64,000 nucleotides of DNA from Pseudaminobacter soli (ex Li et al. 2025) (GCF_029892515.1 NZ_JARXVF010000003.1:434001-498000), one strand, 5' to 3'. Shown: positions 36,092 through 45,652, counted from the stretch's first letter. Notes: a model not told the origin generated them from the sequence alone. Translations and numbers: made by a program.

Positions 36092-36219
36092 GCGCACCGC
36101 CATGCCGCCGCCCGATATGCGTCGGCGCGCGGGCGGGGGTTTTCAAGATATTTCAGGAACGGCAAATGGCGCGTCAGGAATCTGGCGCGCTGCAAAAGAC
36201 AAAATTTGGTCGAGGAGAA

Positions 36220-36294
36220 TGGTGGGCGATATAGGGATTGAACCTATGACCCCACCCGTGTGAAGGGTGTGCTCTCCCGCTGAGCTAATCGCCC
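36220..36294 (-). tRNA. tRNA-Val (anticodon CAC)
   Basis: On the minus strand the gene begins GGGCGATTAGCTCAGCGGGA and folds as a full cloverleaf: acceptor GGGCGAT/ATCGCCC, D-arm with GAGAGCAC boundary, anticodon loop TTCACAC giving CAC, and T-arm with GGTTCAATCCC. The 3' CCA is encoded (36220-36222). Length is 75 nt. CAC reads the valine codon GUG. It is flanked by the LdtD-type terminator and the gph gene. Confidence 0.97.
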
Positions 36295-36324
36295 GCTCAT
36301 CGCCCGAAGGCAAAGCGTGGGGCG

Positions 36325-36354
36325 ATATAGGAGACGACCACACACGAAGTCAAG
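36325..36354 (-). promoter_or_regulatory. Consensus sigma-70 promoter of the tRNA gene
   Basis: On the minus strand CTTGAC (36354-36349) is followed after 18 nt by CTATAT (36330-36325), identical to the rhizobial housekeeping consensus boxes. The predicted start lies about 25 nt before the mature tRNA. Confidence 0.85.
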
Positions 36355-36361
36355 GCACTGA

Positions 36362-37045
36362 TTACACTCTTACAGCAGCAATTAGCGCTTCTGCGAGGCT
36401 GATCGTCAATTCGTCATAGTGGGAGATGATTTTCGAGGGCTCGAATTCGCGCACATGGCGGTCTGTATAGCCGAAATCGACCGCGACGACGGGAATGCCG
36501 GCTGCCTTGGCGGTGTCGATGTCGGTCCGCGAATCGCCGATCATCACTGACCTGTCACGGTCACCGCCGGCCATTGCGATGGTTTCGACGAGGTGACGCG
36601 GGTCGGGCTTGCGGAAGGCGAAGGTGTCCTGGCCGCAGATAGCGGCGAACCGCCGGTCGAGATCCAGGGCTTCCAGAAGCTTGCGTGCGAAGAATTCGGT
36701 CTTGTTGGTACAGACCGCCAGCAGGAAGCCTGCGGAGGAGAAGCGGTCGAGCGCCTTGATCACGCCTGGATAAGGCTGGGAGCGGCCGGGCATGTTCTCG
36801 CCGTAGTGGTCGAGAAAGAGCGTGTAGAGCCGGTCGTGTTCGTCCGAGGGCAGGGTTTTGCGCTGCGCGGCATAGGCGCGTTCGATCATCACGCGGCCGC
36901 CCTGGCCGGCAAGGCTGCGAAACCCGTAGGCGTCGGTGTGCGGAATGCCGCCCGCGGCAAGGCTGTGGTTCAGGCTGTCGAGCAGGTCCGGCGCCGTATC
37001 GATCAAGGTTCCGTCGAGGTCGAATACGATGATCGGGCGGCTCAT
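36362..37045 (-). CDS. gph: Phosphoglycolate phosphatase (HAD superfamily)
   Basis: This 227-residue protein has HAD motif I ([14 protein letters not shown]), motif II Thr in VCTNKT, motif III Lys in FRKPDP and motif IV GDSRTD. It belongs to the Gph group that removes phosphate from 2-phosphoglycolate, a product of DNA damage repair and oxygenase reactions. The start at 37045 has GAGGAC spaced eight bases upstream; 37051 is also possible. It is divergent from rpiA. Confidence 0.9.
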   Translation of the reverse strand: MSRPIIVFDLDGTLIDTAPDLLDSLNHSLAAGGIPHTDAYGFRSLAGQGGRVMIERAYAAQRKTLPSDEHDRLYTLFLDHYGENMPGRSQPYPGVIKALDRFSSAGFLLAVCTNKTEFFARKLLEALDLDRRFAAICGQDTFAFRKPDPRHLVETIAMAGGDRDRSVMIGDSRTDIDTAKAAGIPVVAVDFGYTDRHVREFEPSKIISHYDELTISLAEALIAAVRV

Positions 37046-37210
37046 GGGCATGTCCTCGTGTCGCAGTTGCGGGGCTTTGATTCGCGCATAGCCTGCGGGC
37101 CCTTGCGGCGCAAGCATCGGCGGTTGGGCCTGGGCGGTAGAAAGCCTTTGCCGCATGGCCTAAAAATGATAGGAGCGCAGCCGAACAACAGGGTGGCCGG
37201 GACGACTCCG

Positions 37211-37909
37211 ATGGATGCACGAGCTTTGAAGATTGAAGCCGCCCGCGTGGCGCTCGGCCATGTGGAGGACGGCGCACGGCTGGGGATCGGAACCGGTTCG
37301 ACGGCCGAGGAATTTGTCCGGCTGCTTGCCGAAAAGGTTGCGGGCGGCCTTAAGATCGTCGGCGTGCCGACGTCCGAGCGGACGGCAGCGCTTTGCCGTG
37401 AGCTTGGCGTGCCGCTGTCCACGCTGGACGAAACGCCGGAACTCGACCTGACCATCGACGGTGCCGACGAAGTCGATCCGCAGCTTTCGCTGATCAAGGG
37501 CGGTGGCGGCGCGCTGCTGCGCGAGAAGATCGTGGCGGCTGCCTCCAGCAAGATGATTGTCATCGCCGATGAGTCCAAGATGGTGGAAACACTCGGCAAG
37601 TTTCCGCTACCCATCGAAGTCAACAAGTTTGGCCTGAAAGCTACCGAAATTGCCATCGCTGCTGTGGCCAAGGAACTTGGCCTGTCCGGTCCACTGACAT
37701 TGCGGATGACGAACGGCGTTCCGTTTGTTACAGACGGTGGACATTTCATCCTTGATGCATCTTTTGGCCGCATTCCCGATCCAAGAGCGCTATCAAATGG
37801 TCTCTTCGCCGTTCCGGGGGTTGTCGAACACGGTCTGTTCCTCGGCTTGGCGCAAGCAGCCATTATTGCGAGCGCCGACGGTGTCAGAACGGTCCATGCG
37901 ACCCGATAA
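37211..37909 (+). CDS. rpiA: Ribose-5-phosphate isomerase A
   Basis: This 232-residue protein has [18 protein letters not shown] near the N-terminus, [31 protein letters not shown] and the catalytic region [23 protein letters not shown]. It interconverts ribose 5-phosphate and ribulose 5-phosphate. The ATG at 37211 follows a weak ribosome-binding region; longer open frames extend into the gph gene on the other strand and are not used. A DUF2059 gene follows 18 nt downstream. Confidence 0.95.
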   Translation: MDARALKIEAARVALGHVEDGARLGIGTGSTAEEFVRLLAEKVAGGLKIVGVPTSERTAALCRELGVPLSTLDETPELDLTIDGADEVDPQLSLIKGGGGALLREKIVAAASSKMIVIADESKMVETLGKFPLPIEVNKFGLKATEIAIAAVAKELGLSGPLTLRMTNGVPFVTDGGHFILDASFGRIPDPRALSNGLFAVPGVVEHGLFLGLAQAAIIASADGVRTVHATR

Positions 37910-37927
37910 ACAGGAGTCTTATCCATC

Positions 37928-38509
37928 ATGAATTTGGTCCATCGCGTTCGCCGCTTCTCCGCCATGGTGGCGGCGTCGGCTGTTCTTGCAGTCGCAGCTC
38001 CGGCATTTGCGCAGGACATCTCCGAGGCGCACCTGAAGGCTGCCCGCGATGCGGTCGCCGCCATCAAGGCAACCGACTTCTACGATGGAATCCTGCCGCA
38101 GGCCGCCGCTGCGCTGAAGGCGCAGATGATCGACAAGAACCCGGATCTTCAGGAAGTCATCACCTCGACCGTCGATGACACGACGCTGAAGCTCGCCGGC
38201 CGCCGCACCGACCTGGAGAAGGAAACCGCGATGGCCTATGCACGCGTGTTCTCCGAGGAAGATCTCAAGGCGATCGCCGTGTTCTATAATTCGCCGGCCG
38301 GCAAGAAGCTGCTGCAGGACGGCCCGATCGTGACGCGCGAAGCGGCCAAGGCCGCCGACATCTGGCAGCGCGGCATTGCCCGCGACCTCGCCGAGCAGGC
38401 CGCGACCACGCTCGAGGCGACCCTGAAGGAAAAGGGTCTGGTCCCCAAGCCGGGCACCCTGGATGCCGCCGAGCCCGCCCAGCAGGGCGAGGCCGCACCG
38501 GCCAATTGA
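37928..38509 (+). CDS. DUF2059 periplasmic protein
   Basis: This 193-residue protein has a signal peptide (cleavage after PAFA, about residue 28) and the DUF2059 core YARVFSEEDLKAIAVFYNSPAGKKLL. The family is secreted and of unknown function, with a helical fold. An Ala/Pro/Gln-rich tail follows. It is close to rpiA and probably in its operon; a terminator ends the unit. Confidence 0.9.
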   Translation: MNLVHRVRRFSAMVAASAVLAVAAPAFAQDISEAHLKAARDAVAAIKATDFYDGILPQAAAALKAQMIDKNPDLQEVITSTVDDTTLKLAGRRTDLEKETAMAYARVFSEEDLKAIAVFYNSPAGKKLLQDGPIVTREAAKAADIWQRGIARDLAEQAATTLEATLKEKGLVPKPGTLDAAEPAQQGEAAPAN

Positions 38510-38542
38510 TCGCGAGCACGCGCATCACCATATTGTTCGAAG

Positions 38543-38569
38543 AGCCCGGGTTGCCCGGGCTTTTCTTTT
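38543..38569 (+). terminator. Terminator after the DUF2059 gene
   Basis: AGCCCGGG (38543-38550) pairs with CCCGGGCT (38554-38561) with a very short loop and is followed by TTTCTTTT. Confidence 0.85.
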
Positions 38570-38657
38570 GGTGAATTGGCTCTTGGTCGAACAGACGGTT
38601 CAATCCGGCCGCAAAACGCTCTAACTGTCGTCTGCCCGCCAACGGAGAAGAGGAATC

Positions 38658-40049
38658 ATGACTGCATACGACTACGATCTTTTTGTCATTGGCGGCGGCT
38701 CCGGCGGCGTTCGCGCGGCGCGCGTGGCGGCCTCGATGGGTAAGCGGGTGGCGATTGCCGAAGAATTCCGTTTCGGCGGCACCTGTGTGATCCGCGGCTG
38801 CGTGCCCAAGAAGCTCTATGTCTATGCGTCCCAGTTTCCCGAGCAGTTCGAGGATGCGGCCGGCTATGGCTGGACCGTTCCGGAAGCGAGCTTCGACTGG
38901 CGCAAGCTGGTCAACAACAAGGAACGCGAGATCTCCCGGCTGGAAGGGCTCTACCAGAAGGGCGTTGCCGGCAATGGCGGCGAGATTATTCATACCCGCG
39001 CGACGCTCGTGGATCGGCACACGATCAGGCTCGAGGGCGAGAACCGAACCGTCACCGCCGACCAGATCATGATTGCCACCGGCGGGCGGCCCAACCCGCA
39101 TACCGCGTTGCCCGGCCATGAATATTGCATTTTCTCCGACCAGGCCTTCGATCTGCCGGAACTGCCTAAGTCCATCGTGATTTCGGGCGGCGGCTATATC
39201 GCCGTCGAGTTCGCCAACATTTTCCACGGCCTGGGCGTCGAGACGACCCTGATCTATCGCGGCAAGGAGATTCTGAGCCGCTTCGACATGGATCTGCGGC
39301 AGATGCTGCATGAGACCATGGAGAAGAAGGGCATCAGGATCATGCTGCACACGGTCTTCGAGAAGATCGAGAAGCGTGCCGACGGACGCCTCGATGCGCA
39401 TCTCACCGGTGGCGAGGTGCTGACGGCCGATCAGATGATGCTCGCCATCGGCCGTATTCCGAACACGGAAAATCTCGGCCTGGAAGAGGTCGGCGTCGAA
39501 ATGGGCAAGATGGGCGAGATCATCGTCGACGACTATTCGCGCACCAGCATCGACAACATCTGGGCGATCGGCGACGTCACCAACCGCGTCCAGCTGACCC
39601 CAGTGGCCATCCACGAGGCGATGTGTTTCATCGAGACCGCCTACAAGAACAATCCGACCAAGCCTGATCATGATTGCATCGCGACGGCGGTGTTCTCGCA
39701 GCCGGAGATCGGCACGGTCGGCCTGTCAGAAGACGAGGCGTCCAAGCGCTTCGCCAATCTCGAGATCTATCGCGCCACCTTCCGGCCAATGCGGCATACG
39801 CTGTCGGGTCGGCAAGAGAAGATGCTGATGAAGCTGGTGGTCGATGCCGATACGCGGCGGATGATCGGCGCCCATGTGTTGGGCCCGGATGCCGGCGAAA
39901 TGGCGCAGCTTCTCGGCATTCCGCTGAAGGCGGGTCTCACCAAGGATGACTTCGACCGCACCATGGCGGTTCATCCGACAGCCGCCGAAGAACTGGTGAC
40001 GATGTACAAGCCGAGCTACCTGGTGAAAAACGGGCAGCGGGTCGACTAG
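38658..40049 (+). CDS. gor: Glutathione reductase
   Basis: This 463-residue FAD enzyme has FAD motif VIGGGSGGVRAARVAA, the redox pair C43/C48 (GGTCVIRGCVPKK), the NADPH-binding GGGYIAVEFA region and the C-terminal HPTAAEELV catalytic His. It reduces glutathione disulfide with NADPH in the cytosol. GGAGAAG precedes the ATG. The gene is monocistronic as far as can be seen, followed by a region with a small hairpin before the DAHP synthase. Confidence 0.96.
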   Translation: MTAYDYDLFVIGGGSGGVRAARVAASMGKRVAIAEEFRFGGTCVIRGCVPKKLYVYASQFPEQFEDAAGYGWTVPEASFDWRKLVNNKEREISRLEGLYQKGVAGNGGEIIHTRATLVDRHTIRLEGENRTVTADQIMIATGGRPNPHTALPGHEYCIFSDQAFDLPELPKSIVISGGGYIAVEFANIFHGLGVETTLIYRGKEILSRFDMDLRQMLHETMEKKGIRIMLHTVFEKIEKRADGRLDAHLTGGEVLTADQMMLAIGRIPNTENLGLEEVGVEMGKMGEIIVDDYSRTSIDNIWAIGDVTNRVQLTPVAIHEAMCFIETAYKNNPTKPDHDCIATAVFSQPEIGTVGLSEDEASKRFANLEIYRATFRPMRHTLSGRQEKMLMKLVVDADTRRMIGAHVLGPDAGEMAQLLGIPLKAGLTKDDFDRTMAVHPTAAEELVTMYKPSYLVKNGQRVD

Positions 40050-40189
40050 GAAAACCTTGAACGCGTTCGCTTCCGGCCCAAATCCGGGGTAGAATAGGGG
40101 GTCGGCTTCCTGTATAGGGGCCTGTCCCCGAAATTGCGGGTGTTTTGCCGGTCAGTTTTCTGCCGTGACAACAAGTATTGGGTGCAACA

Positions 40190-41563
40190 ATGACGAAATG
40201 GTCTCCGAAGTCCTGGCGCAACAAGCCCATCCAGCAGGTTCCGGCTTATCCGGACCAGGCTGCGCTGTTTGAAACCGAGGCCCGTCTTGCATCCTTTCCG
40301 CCGCTGGTTTTTGCAGGTGAAGCACGCAAGCTGAAGAAGCAGCTCGCCGCTGTTGCGAACGGCGAAGCGTTCCTGCTCCAGGGTGGCGACTGCGCCGAAA
40401 GCTTCGCCGAGCACGGCGCGGACAACATCCGCGACTTCTTCCGCGTCTTCCTGCAGATGTCAGTCGTGCTGACCTTCGCCGGCGCGCAGCCGGTGGTCAA
40501 GGTCGGCCGCATCGCCGGCCAGTTCGCCAAGCCGCGTTCCTCGGACATCGAGACTCGCGACGGCGTGAGCCTGCCGAGCTATCGCGGCGACATCATCAAT
40601 GGCATCGACTTCGACGAGAAGTCGCGCGTGCCGGATCCGGCGCGCCAGGAAATGGCTTATCGCCAGTCGGCCGCCACGCTCAACCTGCTGCGCGCTTTCG
40701 CCCAGGGCGGTTATGCCAGCCTAGAGAACGTGCACCGCTGGATGCTCGGCTTCGTGTCCGACAGCCCTCAGGGTGAGCGCTACGAGGCGCTTGCCAACCG
40801 CATCACCGAAACCATGAATTTCATGAGCGCGGTCGGCATCACGTCTGAGAACAACTTCGCACTGCGCGAGACCGATTTCTACACCAGCCACGAGGCGCTG
40901 CTGCTCGGCTACGAGGAGGCGCTGACCCGCGTCGACTCGACGTCCGGCGACTGGTACGCCACCTCCGGCCACATGATCTGGATCGGCGATCGTACGCGCC
41001 AGCCCGATCACGCCCATATCGAGTACTGCCGCGGCATCAAGAACCCGCTCGGCCTGAAGTGCGGTCCGTCGCTGACCCCGGATGGTCTGCTGGAACTGAT
41101 CGATCTGCTGAACCCGGAGAACGAGCCCGGCCGCCTAACGCTGATCGCTCGCTTCGGTGCCGACAAGGTGGGCGATCACCTGCCCAAGCTGGTGCGTGCG
41201 GTGCAGAAGGAAGGTCGCAAGGTTGTCTGGTCCTGCGATCCGATGCACGGCAACACCGTCACGGCCGCAGGGTACAAGACGCGTCCGTTCGACCGCATCC
41301 TGAGCGAGGTGCAGGCGTTCTTCGACGTCCACGCCGCGGAAGGCACGCATGCCGGCGGCATCCATGTCGAGATGACCGGCAAGAATGTGACCGAATGCAC
41401 CGGCGGCGCGCGCGCGATCCGCGACGAGGAGCTGCAGGATCGCTATCACACGCATTGCGACCCGCGCCTCAATGCCGATCAGGCGATCGAGCTGGCTTTC
41501 CTGGTGTCGGAGCTGCTGAAGAAGGGCGCCGACCGTAACCAGAAGAAGGTCGCGAACGCCTAA
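40190..41563 (+). CDS. Class II DAHP synthase
   Basis: This 457-residue enzyme makes DAHP from phosphoenolpyruvate and erythrose 4-phosphate, the entry to aromatic amino acid synthesis. It is the plant-like class II type (AroAII): [31 protein letters not shown], and [15 protein letters not shown] in the second half. Most rhizobia use this class. ATG at 40190 is preferred over an upstream GTG-containing frame. A strong bidirectional terminator follows. Confidence 0.94.
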   Translation: MTKWSPKSWRNKPIQQVPAYPDQAALFETEARLASFPPLVFAGEARKLKKQLAAVANGEAFLLQGGDCAESFAEHGADNIRDFFRVFLQMSVVLTFAGAQPVVKVGRIAGQFAKPRSSDIETRDGVSLPSYRGDIINGIDFDEKSRVPDPARQEMAYRQSAATLNLLRAFAQGGYASLENVHRWMLGFVSDSPQGERYEALANRITETMNFMSAVGITSENNFALRETDFYTSHEALLLGYEEALTRVDSTSGDWYATSGHMIWIGDRTRQPDHAHIEYCRGIKNPLGLKCGPSLTPDGLLELIDLLNPENEPGRLTLIARFGADKVGDHLPKLVRAVQKEGRKVVWSCDPMHGNTVTAAGYKTRPFDRILSEVQAFFDVHAAEGTHAGGIHVEMTGKNVTECTGGARAIRDEELQDRYHTHCDPRLNADQAIELAFLVSELLKKGADRNQKKVANA

Positions 41564-41588
41564 CAGAGCGTCGTTCGTCTCTGAAAAC

Positions 41589-41621
41589 AAAAAGGGCGTC
41601 GGAAATTCCGGCGCCCTTTTT
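41589..41621. terminator. Bidirectional terminator, DAHP synthase/GGDEF
   Basis: AAAAAGGGCG (41589-41598) pairs with CGCCCTTTTT (41612-41621) and the inner CGGAA/TTCCG extends the stem. Its symmetric A and T tracts serve both convergent genes. Confidence 0.92.
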
Positions 41622-41648
41622 GTTTGTCCGTAACTTCGGTTTGACCGA

Positions 41649-42719
41649 TTAGTCCTTGCGATAAAGCATCCAATTCTTCCCAGCCCGCGGGGAAATGTCG
41701 GAGAAGCGGGTCACGCGATTGCGCCCGTCGATTTTCGAACGGTAGAGGGCGCGATCGGCCTTGGTGTAGAGGTCTTCGGCGCTCTCGGCTTCGGACGCCA
41801 TGCAGATGCCCATCGATACCGTAACCGGCCCGTAATTCACGCTCGGCTGGCCGCCGCAGAACTGCGTCTGCTCGATGAGAACGCGGATGTGATCGGCAAT
41901 CTCGAGGGTCGACTGTTCGCTGACGCCGTCCACGACCAGGACGAATTCCTCGCCGCCGGTTCGGGCGACGAACATGTTTTCGCTGACGCTGGTGCGGAAG
42001 ATGTCGGCGATGATTTTTAGGATCTTGTCGCCGACCGGATGACCATAGCGGTCATTGATCTCCTTGAAGCGATCGATGTCGGCCAGGATCAAGCCCTTGA
42101 ACATGATGCCGTTGTTGCTGTTGTAGATCGCGGCCAATTCCTTGTCGAAGGCGCGACGATTCCACAGATGCGTGAGCGGGTCGGTGTCGGCCAGCCGCTT
42201 GTATTCCTCGAGCTTCGACTTGACGTTTTCCAGTTCGGACGATTTCTCGTCCAGCGTCTGCGCAACCTGCCGACCGTGGTCGATCGTCGAAGTCGTCGCC
42301 ATCGACATGGCGGTGGCGATCTTCTGCAGGAGCTCCTTGCTGAGCAGGTCGCGGTTGTTCAGGCCGCTCGAGGTCTGGTCGAGGATCTGACCGTATCTTT
42401 CGAGATGGGTGCGTTCGTTGCGCAGGAGGCGAGCTACGTCCTCCAACTCCTGGGCAATGACTTCGCGGGCCTTCTCGACGACGGTCTGGTTATGGTTCTG
42501 GGCAAAGTACTTCTGGCCGATTTGGTCCAGCCGCTCCTGGGTCGGACGATTGCCAAGTTCGATGACCTCGAGGCTGAGCATCGGATTGGTGCCCGAAAGC
42601 GCCTCGTAGAAAATCTCATAGTTGCGCGGCAGCCCCATCACGCCCATCTGGCGCATTGTCGCGACTACGGTACTGGTAAGATCGTTGCCGGATTCACCCG
42701 GGGCGACAGCAGGCTGCAT
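41649..42719 (-). CDS. Diguanylate cyclase (GGDEF domain)
   Basis: This 356-residue protein has an N-terminal helical region (about 1-185, coiled-coil rich near 110-185) and a C-terminal GGDEF domain with the active motif GGEEF (FVARTGGEEFVLVVDG). The RxxD inhibitory site usual five residues before is absent, so product inhibition may be lost. It has no transmembrane or sensory domain; the helical part may sense or localise. It makes cyclic di-GMP in the cytosol. Confidence 0.92.
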   Translation of the reverse strand: MQPAVAPGESGNDLTSTVVATMRQMGVMGLPRNYEIFYEALSGTNPMLSLEVIELGNRPTQERLDQIGQKYFAQNHNQTVVEKAREVIAQELEDVARLLRNERTHLERYGQILDQTSSGLNNRDLLSKELLQKIATAMSMATTSTIDHGRQVAQTLDEKSSELENVKSKLEEYKRLADTDPLTHLWNRRAFDKELAAIYNSNNGIMFKGLILADIDRFKEINDRYGHPVGDKILKIIADIFRTSVSENMFVARTGGEEFVLVVDGVSEQSTLEIADHIRVLIEQTQFCGGQPSVNYGPVTVSMGICMASEAESAEDLYTKADRALYRSKIDGRNRVTRFSDISPRAGKNWMLYRKD

Positions 42720-42821
42720 TCTTGCTCCACTTTACATTGGAGCCGTGTGAACGGCTCCGCTGCCAATGTCCGATGGCGCGATGATCGAGACATCCATTGA
42801 TGGGTGGACCCTGCCCGTGGC

Positions 42822-42850
42822 AAGAGACCGCCCCCACCTTGCGGTCTCTT
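42822..42850. terminator. Terminator-like hairpin in divergent region
   Basis: Perfect 10-bp stem with a nine-base loop; followed by only three T on the plus strand. It may end a short transcript. Confidence 0.45.
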
Positions 42851-42950
42851 TGCACATTTAATTTAAATGCGAGGGAGATAAACTTTCCTTAATTTTCAAA
42901 GCAAGTGCATTCTTTCGTTCTGTTACGATTTCGAAAAGCTTTTTGCAAAA

Positions 42951-42963
42951 TGAAACAGTTTCA
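42951..42963. promoter_or_regulatory. Candidate operator TGAAACAGTTTCA
   Basis: A 6-bp inverted repeat with a one-base centre in the AT-rich promoter region, flanked by GTTAC and GTAAC about 45 nt apart. It could be a regulator site for either divergent gene. Confidence 0.4.
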
Positions 42964-43071
42964 TCTGTAACGATGGATAGGCTTAAGCGATGTCGCATTT
43001 GCGAAAGCCTGCAAGAAATGCTTGCAATTAGTTTCTTGTCGCGGGTGTGACATGGCGACAGGAAGCTAGGA

Positions 43072-43491
43072 ATGGGCGAACAGAAAACAGGTTCTTGTGG
43101 CTGCGGCGCTGTTCGGTTCACGACATCCGGTCCGTTGCGAGGCATCGTCTATTGTCACTGCTCGCAATGCCGCAAGCAAAGCGGCCACTATTTCGCGGCA
43201 ACGAATGTCGCCGACTCAAATATTGAGATCGAGGGCGCCGAGAACATCACCTGGTACAACGGCTCGGAGGTCGCCCGCCGGGGATTTTGCCGGATCTGCG
43301 GCTCGGCGCTGTTCTGGAAACATGGCGAACTGGACACGGTTTCCGTTCTGGCGGGAGCCTTCGACAGGCCCAGCGGGCTTGTCGCTGACAGCCACATCTT
43401 CGTGGACCACAAGGGTGACTATTACGAGATTGACGATGGCCTGCCGCAATTTGCGACATCGACGCCGGCGGTGAAAGTCTCCGGCAATTGA
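43072..43491 (+). CDS. GFA family protein
   Basis: This 139-residue protein has the glutathione-dependent formaldehyde-activating (GFA) zinc fold with Cys clusters CGCG, CHCSQC and CRICGS. Named for Gfa of Paracoccus, the family has mostly unknown roles. AGGA precedes the ATG. It may be under the control of the palindrome upstream. Confidence 0.88.
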   Translation: MGEQKTGSCGCGAVRFTTSGPLRGIVYCHCSQCRKQSGHYFAATNVADSNIEIEGAENITWYNGSEVARRGFCRICGSALFWKHGELDTVSVLAGAFDRPSGLVADSHIFVDHKGDYYEIDDGLPQFATSTPAVKVSGN

Positions 43492-43595
43492 ACGCCACCT
43501 TGATAAGCGTCGCCGTTTGTTGAACGGTTCGTTGCGGCGTGGCGGACTGCCTGAAAGGCGGGATCCTGCGTATATTGTGGTCAAGGAGAACTTCC

Positions 43596-44393
43596 ATGGC
43601 CACCATGCCCACATTGTTCATCTCTCACGGCGGACCGAGCATCGTCATCAGCGACACGCCGGCGCGCCACTATCTTGAAAGCGTATCGGGCCTGATGCCT
43701 CGGCCGAAGGCGATCGTCGTCGTCTCGGCGCATTTCGAGACGCACGGGGTGACGGTCGTGACCGATCCGAGCCCCGAAATGATTTATGATTTCCGGGGCT
43801 TTGCGCCCGAACTCTATGAAATGGTCTATCCCGCTCCCGGCGCGCCTCAACTGGCCGAGAAGGTGATCGGCCTGCTCGACAAGGCGGGGCTTTCGCCGGC
43901 GCGGCTTGGCAAGCGCGGCTACGACCATGGCGCCTGGACGCCGATGAAGCTGGCCTTCCCGGATGCGAATATCCCCATCGTGCAGGTCTCGATCGATCCA
44001 AATCGCGATGCCGCGTGGCACTATGCGGTGGGCAAGGCGCTTTCGCCGCTGCGCGAGGAAGGCGTTCTGCTGATTGGGTCGGGTCACATCACCCACAATC
44101 TGCGTGCCTATTTTTCAGTCATGAGGCAGGGCGCCGCGGTCGATCCCGAACTGGCCGGCAAGGTCACCGCCTTCACCGATTGGTTCGAAGAGAAGCTGAA
44201 GGCGAACGATTCGGAAGCGCTGCTCGATTGGAAGCGGCAGGCTCCGTTTCCCATTGAGAACCACCCCACCGACGAGCATCTGATGCCGATCTTCTTTGCC
44301 TACGGCGCGGCGGGTGAACATCCGAAAGCGAAACGCGTGCACGACTCGGTCGACAACGGCTTTTTCGCCAACGATTCCTACCTGTTCCAGTGA
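43596..44393 (+). CDS. DODA-type extradiol dioxygenase (LigB family)
   Basis: This 265-residue protein has the class III extradiol dioxygenase metal ligands: His in FISHGGPS, SAHFETHG, GYDHGAW and LLIGSGHITHNL. It resembles YgiD/4,5-DOPA dioxygenase, which opens catechol rings using zinc or iron. The ATG at 43596 is preceded by AAGGAG; the longer frame upstream is not used. The gene lies about 100 nt after the GFA gene. Confidence 0.9.
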   Translation: MATMPTLFISHGGPSIVISDTPARHYLESVSGLMPRPKAIVVVSAHFETHGVTVVTDPSPEMIYDFRGFAPELYEMVYPAPGAPQLAEKVIGLLDKAGLSPARLGKRGYDHGAWTPMKLAFPDANIPIVQVSIDPNRDAAWHYAVGKALSPLREEGVLLIGSGHITHNLRAYFSVMRQGAAVDPELAGKVTAFTDWFEEKLKANDSEALLDWKRQAPFPIENHPTDEHLMPIFFAYGAAGEHPKAKRVHDSVDNGFFANDSYLFQ

Positions 44394-44447
44394 CTGTTGG
44401 ATTGCGCTACATGATCGTTTCATGACGATTCATGTGGGGATTTTGGC

Positions 44448-44807
44448 ATGGGGCGCCTGATCAGTGCGTTTCGCAATTCTGTCAGGGCGTTCGGCCGGCT
44501 TATTCGTAGCGAGAAGGCGTTCCAGCAGGAGGTGATCCTTCTGTTGGTTGCCATTCCGGTTGGCTGGTTCGTTGCCACGAGCTGGAGCGGCTACGCTCTG
44601 CTCATCGGCGCGATCCTGATGCTGATGATGGTCGAAGTGCTAAACACCGGCATCGAGGCTGCGTGCAATGCCGTTTCGCGCGAGTTTCATGTCGATATCC
44701 AGCTGGCCAAGGACTGCGGGTCTCTCGCGGTCCTGATCTCCATCATCCTGGTCGCCGGCGTCTGGCTGATCGCCCTGATCGAGCGGCTGACCGGCCTTCA
44801 AATCTGA
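44448..44807 (+). CDS. dgkA: Diacylglycerol kinase
   Basis: This 119-residue membrane enzyme has three helices and the active motif EVLNTGIEAACNAV plus RSEKAFQQEV and KDCGSLAVLISI, typical of prokaryotic DgkA. It recycles diacylglycerol from membrane glycan synthesis to phosphatidic acid. Length is normal (about 120). Confidence 0.94.
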   Translation: MGRLISAFRNSVRAFGRLIRSEKAFQQEVILLLVAIPVGWFVATSWSGYALLIGAILMLMMVEVLNTGIEAACNAVSREFHVDIQLAKDCGSLAVLISIILVAGVWLIALIERLTGLQI

Positions 44808-44884
44808 TCTTCGGCCAGCACGCGAAGCGTATTCCTGTCCGGGTCGGACCTGATACGATGCGACGGGTTTCAGGGGAGATTACC

Positions 44885-45598
44885 ATGCTCGACTTCGAGA
44901 AGATTCGCGCCAGGGCTGCCACGCGCAAGGGCGGGCCGCAGGTTCTTGCGTCGTTGCTCGGGCCTGTGCCGCAGAATACAGCGCTCGCCAGGATTCCCGA
45001 CGACCGCGTCCTTTCGACCATGGCCGAGCGCATTTTTGCAGCCGGCTTCGTCTGGCGGGTGATCGAGCAGAAATGGCCGGGCTTCGAAGAGGCGTTCCTG
45101 CATTTCGAGCCCAAGCGCCTCTTGTTCCAGCCCGACGATTTCTGGCACGAACTCACTTCCGACAAGCGCATCGTGCGCAATCCGCAGAAGATCCGCTCGG
45201 TTCGCGAGAATGCCGCGTTCGTCGAGCGCGTGTCGAAGGAGCATGGCGGCTTCGGCAAGTTTTTGGCGGAATGGCCGGCCGACGATCAGATCGGGTTGAC
45301 GGCCTATCTCGCCAAGCATGGCAGCCGGCTGGGTGGTCATACCGGGCAGTATTTCCTGCGATGGCTGGAATGGGACACTTATATCCTGTCGCAGGACATG
45401 GTTGCAGCCCTGCGGGACGCCGGGCTTGAGATTTCCGAGAACCCCACCTCGAAGCGAGACCTTGGGCTGATCCAGCAGCAGGTCAACGCCTGGGCGAGCC
45501 AGACCGGCCTGCCGCGCAAGCACATTTCGCGCATTCTTTCGATGTCCATCGGCGAAAACCATTCGCCCGAAACCATCCGCGAATACACCGGAGAATAG
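44885..45598 (+). CDS. Tag-like DNA-3-methyladenine glycosylase
   Basis: This 237-residue protein has the Tag core: IFAAGFVWRVIEQKWPGFEEAF, IVRNPQKIRSVRENAAFV and the FLRWLEWDTYILSQD region, but it lacks the N-terminal Cys-containing start that binds zinc in classical Tag. It is probably a divergent base-excision glycosylase of the helix-hairpin-helix type. The ATG at 44885 is 77 nt after dgkA. nadE follows 54 nt downstream. Confidence 0.8.
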   Translation: MLDFEKIRARAATRKGGPQVLASLLGPVPQNTALARIPDDRVLSTMAERIFAAGFVWRVIEQKWPGFEEAFLHFEPKRLLFQPDDFWHELTSDKRIVRNPQKIRSVRENAAFVERVSKEHGGFGKFLAEWPADDQIGLTAYLAKHGSRLGGHTGQYFLRWLEWDTYILSQDMVAALRDAGLEISENPTSKRDLGLIQQQVNAWASQTGLPRKHISRILSMSIGENHSPETIREYTGE

Positions 45599-45652
45599 TG
45601 GCACAAGGGAACGGCATTGCCCGGCAGGGGCAGCCGCGCTACACCGCTTGGC

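Larger units (their letters stand above)
42720..43071. other. AT-rich divergent region with hairpins
   Basis: The 352-nt gap holds a strong hairpin AAGAGACCGC/GCGGTCTCTT (42822-42850), a short palindrome CATTTA-N3-TAAATG (42855-42869) and TGAAAC-A-GTTTCA (42951-42963). It serves the divergent GGDEF and GFA genes. A terminator-like hairpin inside a divergent region hints at a small RNA but the T-tract is weak. Confidence 0.5.

Noticed and set aside
40050-40189. Attenuator before the DAHP synthase
   Set aside because: A small GGGG/CCCC hairpin exists at about 40117-40133 but there is no leader peptide with aromatic codons and no T-tract.
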